Of a DNA stretch of 35,354 nucleotides, positions 29,352-35,354 are shown piece after piece (the first letter of the stretch is position 1; each line of letters begins with the position of its first letter). The notes beneath the pieces are model-generated. The model made no database searches and was not told where the DNA came from. It was given only the letters and a program-made list of their open reading frames with translations. This DNA is from Deltaproteobacteria bacterium (lineage in GTDB: Bacteria > Desulfobacterota > Desulfarculia > Desulfarculales > Desulfarculaceae), in assembly GCA_021811275.1 (NCBI GenBank), contig JAJZPI010000019.1:1-35354 (forward strand), read 5' to 3'. The position numbers were made by a program, and so were the translations under genes.

Positions 29352-30512
29352 ATGCTTGAAAAAGCCTTAGAAGGACAACCGAGGTACTGGGGCTGGCTCA
29401 TATTCCTCCTGGCGCTCATTGGGGCCGCGGCCTTCGGCTACAGCTTCCAATACCGGGAGGGTCTGTCCATCACGGGCATGAGCCGCGACGTTTCCTGGGG
29501 ATTCTACATCGCCAACTTCACCTTCCTGGTCGGCGTGGCCGCCTCGGCGGTGATGCTGGTGCTGCCCTACTATCTGCACCACTACAAGACCTTCGGCCGC
29601 ATCACCATCCTGGGCGAGTTTTTGGCCATCGCCTCGGTGGTGATGTGCATCCTGTTCATCGTGGCCGACCTGGGCAAGCCGGCGCGCGTCAACAACGTGC
29701 TCTTGCATCCCACGCCCAACTCGATCCTGTTCTGGGACATGATCGTCTTGAACGGCTACCTGTTCCTGAACCTGATCATCGGTTGGACCACCCTGGCCGC
29801 CGAGCGCAAGGAGCTGCCCCCGCCCAAGTGGGTCAAGCCGCTCATCTACCTGTCCATCCCCTGGGCGGTTTCCATCCATACCGTGACGGCCTTCCTCTAC
29901 GCCGGCCTGCCCGGCCGCGGCTTCTGGCTCACCGCCATCCTGGCCCCGCGCTTCCTGGCCTCGGCCTTTGCCGCCGGCCCGGCCGTGCTGATCCTGCTCT
30001 CCTTCCTGGTGCGCGGGCTGACCAAGTTCGACGCCGGCAAGGAGGCCCGGGAGACCCTGGCCAAGATCGTATGCTACGCCATCATCATGCACCTGTTCTT
30101 CTTCTTCCTCGAGGTCTTCACCGTGGGCTACAGCATGATCCCCAGCCACCTTGCCCACCTGAAGTACCTCTACTTCGGCTACCACGGTGCGGGCGGTCTG
30201 GTGCCCTTCGTGTGGACGGCGCTCGTGGCCGGTTTCGCGGCCATCGTGCTGTTGATCGTGCCCCGCTTCCGCCAAAAGGAAGGGCTGTTGATCACCGGCT
30301 GCATCCTGGTCTTCGTATGCACCTGGATCGACAAGGGCATGGCCATGATCAGCGGCGGTTTCGTGCCCAACCCCCTGCACGAGGTCACCGAGTACGCCCC
30401 CACCAACCTGGAGCTCCTGATCACCTTCGGCGTCTACGGCGTGGGCGCCCTGGTGCTGACCATCCTCTACAAGGTGGCCGTCTCAATCAAGCAGCAGGAG
30501 GAGCTGCGCTAG
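29352..30512 (+). CDS. dsrP: DsrP, NrfD-family membrane subunit
   Basis: A 386-residue integral membrane protein of the NrfD/PsrC family, predicted to exchange electrons and protons between quinone and the periplasmic DsrO/DsrJ. About ten hydrophobic segments are evident (for example WGWLIFLLALIGAAAFGY near residue 13, and runs at about 52-72, 85-105 and 125-145). GAGGACGAA precedes the ATG at 29352, 39 bp after dsrO. It is the last gene of the operon, followed by a strong terminator. The complete M-K-J-O-P order is consistent with sulfite or sulfate respiration. Confidence 0.95.
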   Translation: MLEKALEGQPRYWGWLIFLLALIGAAAFGYSFQYREGLSITGMSRDVSWGFYIANFTFLVGVAASAVMLVLPYYLHHYKTFGRITILGEFLAIASVVMCILFIVADLGKPARVNNVLLHPTPNSILFWDMIVLNGYLFLNLIIGWTTLAAERKELPPPKWVKPLIYLSIPWAVSIHTVTAFLYAGLPGRGFWLTAILAPRFLASAFAAGPAVLILLSFLVRGLTKFDAGKEARETLAKIVCYAIIMHLFFFFLEVFTVGYSMIPSHLAHLKYLYFGYHGAGGLVPFVWTALVAGFAAIVLLIVPRFRQKEGLLITGCILVFVCTWIDKGMAMISGGFVPNPLHEVTEYAPTNLELLITFGVYGVGALVLTILYKVAVSIKQQEELR

Positions 30513-30538
30513 CAGCCGCCTGACCTCCGACCGACAGA

Positions 30539-30575
30539 GCGCCCCTCCCCGGCCGGGGAGGGGCGCTTAATTTTT
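30539..30575 (+). terminator. Intrinsic terminator of the dsr operon
   Basis: GCGCCCCTCCCC (30539-30550) pairs perfectly with GGGGAGGGGCGC (30555-30566) over 12 bp around GGCC. TTAATTTTT follows directly. It lies 27 bp after the dsrP stop. Confidence 0.93.
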
Positions 30576-30599
30576 CGCTAGGCACGCGCCCTCGACCGA

Positions 30600-30629
30600 T
30601 TGACAAGCGCGGCGTAGTCTTGCTATATT
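30600..30629 (+). promoter_or_regulatory. Promoter of the TetR-methyltransferase operon
   Basis: TTGACA (30600-30605), 18 bp, TATATT (30624-30629). This is a near-ideal sigma70 promoter, and the two palindromes begin on its -10. Confidence 0.8.
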
Positions 30630-30660
30630 GAACATGTTCACTTATTGAACATGTTCAATA
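30629..30660. promoter_or_regulatory. Double palindromic operator for the TetR regulator
   Basis: Two perfect palindromes share the TGAACATGTTCA core: 30629-30640 and 30643-30660 (TATTGAACATGTTCAATA, 18 bp). Their centres are 17 bp apart, and they cover the end of the -10 and the transcription start. This is typical of TetR-family autorepression with two dimers, and the only nearby regulator is the TetR gene that follows. Confidence 0.85.
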
Positions 30661-30682
30661 TAATCTTCGATAAGGACTCCGC

Positions 30683-31327
30683 ATGGGCAGCGGCAAACGC
30701 GCACCCGGCCCCAGCTCCCGACCCGGCCGCCGAGCCCGGCAGAAGGCCGAAACGGGCCAACTCATCCTGGAGGCGGCCAAAGAGCTTTTCGCGGAAAAGG
30801 GGTTCGAGAAGACGACCATCCGCGACATAGCCCGCCAAGCCGGGGTGGGGGTGGGCACGGTGCTCAACCATTACCCAGACAAGGCCTCGCTGCTGATCGC
30901 GGCCCTTTTGGGCGACTTGACCGGCATCCAGGAGGAAACCTTGGCGGCGATGCCCCAGGGCCTTGCCTTCCGGGAGCAGTGCCTGCATATCGTGCGCCCC
31001 TTCTTCGCCTACTACGCCCGCCGCCCCGGCCTTTCGCGCACCCTGCTCAAGGAGTCGCTGTTCATCCCCGGCCCCTGGGGGGCCAAGCTGCAACAGGAGG
31101 CCCTATTCTTTCTGGAAGTGGTGGCGGGCTTGGTGGAGCAGGCCAAGTCGCGCGGCGAAATCCGGCCGGAGGCCAAAGCCTACCTGGCCGCCTCGTCCTT
31201 GTTCGCCTGCTACCTGGCCGTGCTCAATCACGGCTTGAGTCAGCCCGCCTTCGTGCCCGAGAGCTTGATCGCGCTCCTGGGGTCCATGCTGGACCAGTTC
31301 CTGGCCGGCATCGGGCCCCGGGGCTAG
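30683..31327 (+). CDS. TetR/AcrR-family transcriptional repressor
   Basis: A 214-residue regulator with an N-terminal helix-turn-helix (about 25-70: ILEAAKELFAEKGFEKTTIRDIARQAGVGVGTVLNHYPDKA region) and a variable helical ligand-binding domain. The N-terminal 22 residues are basic and unstructured-looking. AAGGA lies 8 bp before the ATG. The gene sits directly behind a strong promoter overlaid by two palindromes, so autorepression is likely. The methyltransferase gene 17 bp downstream is probably in the same operon. The inducing ligand is unknown. A hydrophobic compound or antibiotic would be usual for the family. Confidence 0.9.
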   Translation: MGSGKRAPGPSSRPGRRARQKAETGQLILEAAKELFAEKGFEKTTIRDIARQAGVGVGTVLNHYPDKASLLIAALLGDLTGIQEETLAAMPQGLAFREQCLHIVRPFFAYYARRPGLSRTLLKESLFIPGPWGAKLQQEALFFLEVVAGLVEQAKSRGEIRPEAKAYLAASSLFACYLAVLNHGLSQPAFVPESLIALLGSMLDQFLAGIGPRG

Positions 31328-31344
31328 TAAAAAGGGGAAAGGGG

Positions 31345-32358
31345 ATGAACCTGCAATATCTGATGATCATGCTGCGCACGCCCGATCTGGCCGGCCTGGC
31401 GCGCGCCATGCGCGAGTCGCTCCACTATGTACGCATGCATTACCTTCATGCCGCCCTGGACTGCGGCCTCATCGAGGCCTTGCGCCGCCCCCGCACCAGG
31501 GAGGAATTGCTTGGCCTGCTGAACGTGCGGCGGCCCCAATTCCTGGACGGACTCTTGGAGTTGGGTCTGTCGCTCAAGGAGTTGAAATGCAAACGGGGGG
31601 AGTTCAGCATCAAGGGCGGGCTTTCGCGCTCGCTGCTGGGCCCCCAGGGCGGGGTGCTGGGGGCCATGATCCAGGCCAACGCGACCTACTACAACTCCGT
31701 ATACCGCCACGCCGCCGAACGCATGCGCGGCGCGCCCCTTGGCGACTATCTGCCGCAGATCGGGCCGCTGGTGGCCAAGTTCTCCGAGGTAAGCGAACCC
31801 TTCCTGCGCCGCTTCCTACGCGCCAACCTGGCCGGACGGAAGACGCCGCGCATCCTGGACCTGGGCTGCGGCGCGGGGTTCGGGCTGCGGGGGGCGCACC
31901 AAGCCAACCCCGAGGCCGAGGGAGTGGGAGTGGAGATGGACCCGGCGGTGGCTCGGCAGGCGGAGGAAAACTTGACTAGCTGGGGCCTGGGTAGCCGCTT
32001 CCGCGTGGCCGTGGGCGACCTGCGCGATATCCTGGAAGGGCTGCCCGGCCCCTTCGACCTCATCACCATGATCAACCTGGTTTACTACTTCACCGAAGAG
32101 GAGCGCCGGGGGCTCTTCGCCCGGCTGAGGCCCCTCCTGGCCCCGGGGGGCGCGCTGGCCTTGGCCTCCAACTTCGGCAGCCAGGGCAGGGACCCCATGG
32201 CGGCCAACCTCAACCTGGCCACCTGCTCCATCAAGGACTGCACTCCCCTGCCCCGCCTGGGCGACTTATGCGCCCAGCTCGAACAAAGCGGCTACACCCA
32301 GGTCAAAAGCACCCGCATCGTGCCGGGGAGCGCCTACTACGCCGTGACCGCCTCCTGA
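31345..32358 (+). CDS. Class I SAM-dependent methyltransferase with N-terminal winged-helix-like domain
   Basis: A 337-residue protein. The N-terminal part (about 1-95) resembles the dimerisation/winged-helix domain of O-methyltransferases (LHAALDCGLIEALRRPRTREELLGLL). The C-terminal Rossmann domain carries motif I ILDLGCGAGFG and a following acidic strand (VGVEMD). FDLITMINLVYYFTEEER matches the post-motif region of hydroxyl or carbon methyltransferases. I chose the ATG at 31345 because AAAGGGG precedes it. It shares the TetR promoter, so its substrate is probably what the repressor senses or a related compound. Small-molecule methylation is inferred. Confidence 0.85.
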   Translation: MNLQYLMIMLRTPDLAGLARAMRESLHYVRMHYLHAALDCGLIEALRRPRTREELLGLLNVRRPQFLDGLLELGLSLKELKCKRGEFSIKGGLSRSLLGPQGGVLGAMIQANATYYNSVYRHAAERMRGAPLGDYLPQIGPLVAKFSEVSEPFLRRFLRANLAGRKTPRILDLGCGAGFGLRGAHQANPEAEGVGVEMDPAVARQAEENLTSWGLGSRFRVAVGDLRDILEGLPGPFDLITMINLVYYFTEEERRGLFARLRPLLAPGGALALASNFGSQGRDPMAANLNLATCSIKDCTPLPRLGDLCAQLEQSGYTQVKSTRIVPGSAYYAVTAS

Positions 32359-32359
32359 G

Positions 32360-32407
32360 CCGGGGTGGGAGCGGGCGGGGACCGGGCAAGAGCGCCTTCC
32401 CGACCCG
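32360..32407 (-). repeat. CGGGTCGG bipartite intergenic repeat, copy G
   Basis: On the minus strand CGGGTCGG (32407-32400) begins 27 bp after the formyltransferase gene ends, followed after a GC-rich middle by CCCGCTCCCACCCCGG. It lies between convergent genes. Confidence 0.5.
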
Positions 32408-32434
32408 CCAGGCCCAGCCGGGCAAGCGGACGGC

Positions 32435-33220
32435 CTACAGGTCCGAGGGCCGCACCCCGCCGGGCCTGGGAATCCCGTCCAGGGTGGCCACCCCGCGCTC
32501 GTCGATGCCCAAACGTCCCTGGGCCATCAGCTCGATGGTCAAGGGAAAGATCACCCAGTCCCCTCGCTCCTTGAGCCGGTCCTGGTGCTCGTCGGCCACC
32601 CGCCGCAGGCGGGCCGAGTTCTCCAGGAGTTCCTCCAGGGGCGCGGGCAGGTCCACGGCCAGGGGGTCGCTGACCAGGAGCAGGGGTCCGGTGTCCACCC
32701 CGCGGTCGATCCAGAGGGTGGACGAGCGCAGCTCCTTGACCCCGGCGGCGATGGCGTCCAGGACCGCGTCGTCGCCCACGAAGCGGCGTTTGCCCTTGGC
32801 GTCGGCGATGGACAAGTCTGCGGGATGGACGTTGATCCCGCGCGGCAGCGTCAGAAAGCTCATGTACCCGCCCAGGGCGATGAGATCGACCTTGAAGGCC
32901 TTGACGAGCTTGGCGGCCACCTGGTCGTACTCCCGGCGGGCGGCCAAGCCCTCCTTGGTCAACACCGTGCGCTTGACCCCTTTCAGTTCATGGAAGCGGC
33001 GGGTGTCGTAGGCGAAGTAGGGCAGTCCGTACTCGCGGGCGATCTTCTGCCCCTGGCAATGCTCGTCGGCGCGGTCGCTGAAGATGAAGCAGACCTCGAT
33101 ATGGGGGCTTTTGCGCTCGAGAAGCCTTCGGATGTTGGTGCCGCTGCCACTCATGAAGGCGGCCACCTTCAGGCGCTGGCCGGGAGCGGGGGGAGCGAAG
33201 ACGACGGGCTTGGGGGACAT
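32435..33220 (-). CDS. PurN-like formyltransferase family protein
   Basis: A 261-residue protein with the formyltransferase (GART/PurN) fold. MSGSGTNIRRLL matches the phosphate-binding loop. INVHPADLS supplies the Asn and His, and RGVDTGPLL supplies the Asp, of the catalytic Asn-His-Asp set. It is longer than ordinary PurN (about 200 residues) and departs from the usual NIHPSLLP. It may be glycinamide ribonucleotide formyltransferase or a related formyl- or carbamoyl-type transferase. I chose the ATG at 33220 because the upstream ATG at 33292 lies inside the predicted -10. No other purine gene is nearby. The C-terminal 40 residues look like a small extra domain. Confidence 0.75.
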   Translation of the reverse strand: MSPKPVVFAPPAPGQRLKVAAFMSGSGTNIRRLLERKSPHIEVCFIFSDRADEHCQGQKIAREYGLPYFAYDTRRFHELKGVKRTVLTKEGLAARREYDQVAAKLVKAFKVDLIALGGYMSFLTLPRGINVHPADLSIADAKGKRRFVGDDAVLDAIAAGVKELRSSTLWIDRGVDTGPLLLVSDPLAVDLPAPLEELLENSARLRRVADEHQDRLKERGDWVIFPLTIELMAQGRLGIDERGVATLDGIPRPGGVRPSDL

Positions 33221-33287
33221 GCGGGCCTGCCTTTCACTGCTTTGAATGCCTGCGCGCCGGAGGAGGCGGCGTGATAACCACAGCCTC

Positions 33288-33317
33288 ATCATATCAGGAA
33301 CGGCCAGCCGCGGTCAG
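33288..33317 (-). promoter_or_regulatory. Promoter of the PurN-like gene
   Basis: Minus strand CTGACC (33317-33312), 18 bp, TATGAT (33293-33288), about 70 bp before the chosen start at 33220. Confidence 0.5.
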
Positions 33318-33341
33318 CCCGCTAGTGGAGGCCCGCGCTCC

Positions 33342-33370
33342 TTGACAAGCACGGCGGCTCCACCTAGAAT
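33342..33370 (+). promoter_or_regulatory. Promoter of ahbB-hemL
   Basis: TTGACA (33342-33347), 17 bp, TAGAAT (33365-33370): 11 of 12 consensus bases at ideal spacing. It lies about 80 bp before the TTG start of ahbB and diverges from the promoter of the PurN-like gene. Confidence 0.85.
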
Positions 33371-33450
33371 CGACTCTCAGCCAACCAAACAAGCCGTTGG
33401 CCTGCCGCGTGACCAGCGCCCATTTTCGGCCCTTCCCCGGCGAGGCTTTT

Positions 33451-33915
33451 TTGATCGACGACCTGGACAAGCGCATCATCGCCCGCCTGCAAGGCGACCT
33501 GGCGCTGACGCCCGAACCTTTCGCGCCCCTGGCCGGGGAGTTGGGACTGGCCCAATCCGAGGTGGTGGCCCGCATCGCCCGCCTGGCCGAAAGCGGGGTC
33601 ATGCGCCGCTTCGGGGCCACCCTGCGTCATCAGCAGTCGGGCTTTCCCGCCAACGTCATGGTGGCCTGGCGGGTGGAGGAGGGGCGTATCGAGGAGGTGG
33701 GGGCCAAGCTTTCCGCCGAACGCCGGGTCAGCCACTGTTACTGGCGCAAGCCCCAGCCCAGCTTTCCTTACAACCTATATTCCATGGTCCACGGCAAGAC
33801 CGAACAGGAGTGCCGCGAAATCGTCGGCAGGCTGGCCCGGGAAACGGGCGTGGGCGATTACGAGATGCTTTTTTCCCTGGAGGAGCTAAAAAAGACCTCC
33901 ATGCGCTATTACTAG
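33451..33915 (+). CDS. ahbB: Siroheme decarboxylase subunit (AhbB type, Lrp/AsnC-like)
   Basis: A 154-residue Lrp/AsnC-fold protein acting in the alternative heme pathway, where siroheme is decarboxylated to 12,18-didecarboxysiroheme. An N-terminal HTH-like segment (DDLDKRIIARLQGD) is followed by the AhbB signature: MRRFGATLRHQQSGF, VSHCYWRKPQPSFPYNLYSMVHG. The R-x-x-H and CYWRK residues are those implicated in substrate binding in this family. I prefer the TTG at 33451 because GAGG lies 6 bp upstream. The reading from 33397 would add 18 unrelated residues. AhbA, its usual partner, is not in the window. It is followed by hemL after about 30 bp. Confidence 0.88.
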   Translation: MIDDLDKRIIARLQGDLALTPEPFAPLAGELGLAQSEVVARIARLAESGVMRRFGATLRHQQSGFPANVMVAWRVEEGRIEEVGAKLSAERRVSHCYWRKPQPSFPYNLYSMVHGKTEQECREIVGRLARETGVGDYEMLFSLEELKKTSMRYY

Positions 33916-33944
33916 ACCAGCGGGAAGCGAGGACGGAAATCATC

Positions 33945-35234
<1,290 letters not shown>

Positions 35235-35310
35235 GAGAACTGGGGAGACCCTTCCCAAAAAACTTTAGCGTTGGTGCGGTGAGGGCGTAGCCCATGCCCA
35301 GCGGCGAAAA

Positions 35311-35348
35311 AGAGCGGGAAGGCGCGCAGCGCCTTCCCGCTCTTTTTT
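35311..35348 (+). terminator. Intrinsic terminator of ahbB-hemL
   Basis: AGAGCGGGAAGGCGC (35311-35325) pairs perfectly with GCGCCTTCCCGCTCT (35329-35343) over 15 bp around a 3-nt loop, followed by TTTTT. Confidence 0.93.
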
Positions 35349-35354
35349 AGGAGG

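Overview
The window looks like a chromosomal segment of a GC-rich, strictly anaerobic sulfate- or sulfite-respiring bacterium, most likely a Desulfobacterota member. A Desulfarculus-like lineage is my guess, because there is no rRNA or other taxonomic marker here. The evidence is a complete dsrMKJOP operon (24727-30512), an ahbB-hemL pair of the siroheme-dependent heme pathway (33451-35234), acetyl-CoA synthetase inside a regulatory cluster, and two thiolase/OB-fold (DUF35) systems. I see no tRNA, rRNA, CRISPR array or complete insertion sequence.

Layout. 1-2700: a repeat-rich accessory stretch. An AT-rich M15 peptidase gene lies between two copies of a 53-bp repeat, followed by tandem hairpins and a secreted Ntn-type amide hydrolase. 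2717-4294: a thiolase fused to an OB-fold domain, with Ser at the aligned catalytic Cys position. 4458-5350 (minus): an HD-domain protein and a small Rho-N-like coiled-coil protein. 5588-11328: a 1689-residue hybrid histidine kinase overlapping rpe by 4 bp. 11686-13281 (minus): the split thiolase plus zinc-ribbon OB-fold pair. 13528-16127: serS and a penicillin-binding transpeptidase. 16535-23501 (minus): cNMP/CBS/DUF294 protein, DnaQ-like exonuclease, acs, and a second cNMP/CBS/DUF294 protein. 23751-24353 (minus): a VOC protein. 24727-30512: an RsbRD_N-like gene followed by dsrMKJOP and a strong terminator. 30683-32358: a TetR regulator with a double palindromic operator, plus a methyltransferase. 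32435-33220 (minus): a PurN-like formyltransferase. 33451-35234: ahbB and hemL, ending in a strong terminator.

How the genes fit together. DsrMKJOP links the menaquinone pool and periplasmic electrons to cytoplasmic sulfite reduction. AhbB and HemL serve tetrapyrrole synthesis for the siroheme and heme proteins this metabolism needs. Acs and its DUF294/exonuclease neighbours handle acetate activation. The thiolase/DUF35 proteins point to CoA-thioester chemistry of unknown substrate.

The most unusual signals are as follows. (1) A bipartite intergenic repeat, CGGGTCGG followed after a variable middle by a GCGCTCCC-like tail, sits directly behind many stop codons. (2) A repeat-gene-hairpin unit at the left edge resembles a cassette. 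(3) Three proteins have lost key catalytic or phosphoacceptor residues: the fused thiolase (Cys to Ser), the kinase's first receiver (Asp to Gly) and the second DUF294 protein (TDQDN to TAQHN). In the last two cases an intact counterpart is in the same protein or cluster, and the fused thiolase has an intact relative at 12127-13281.
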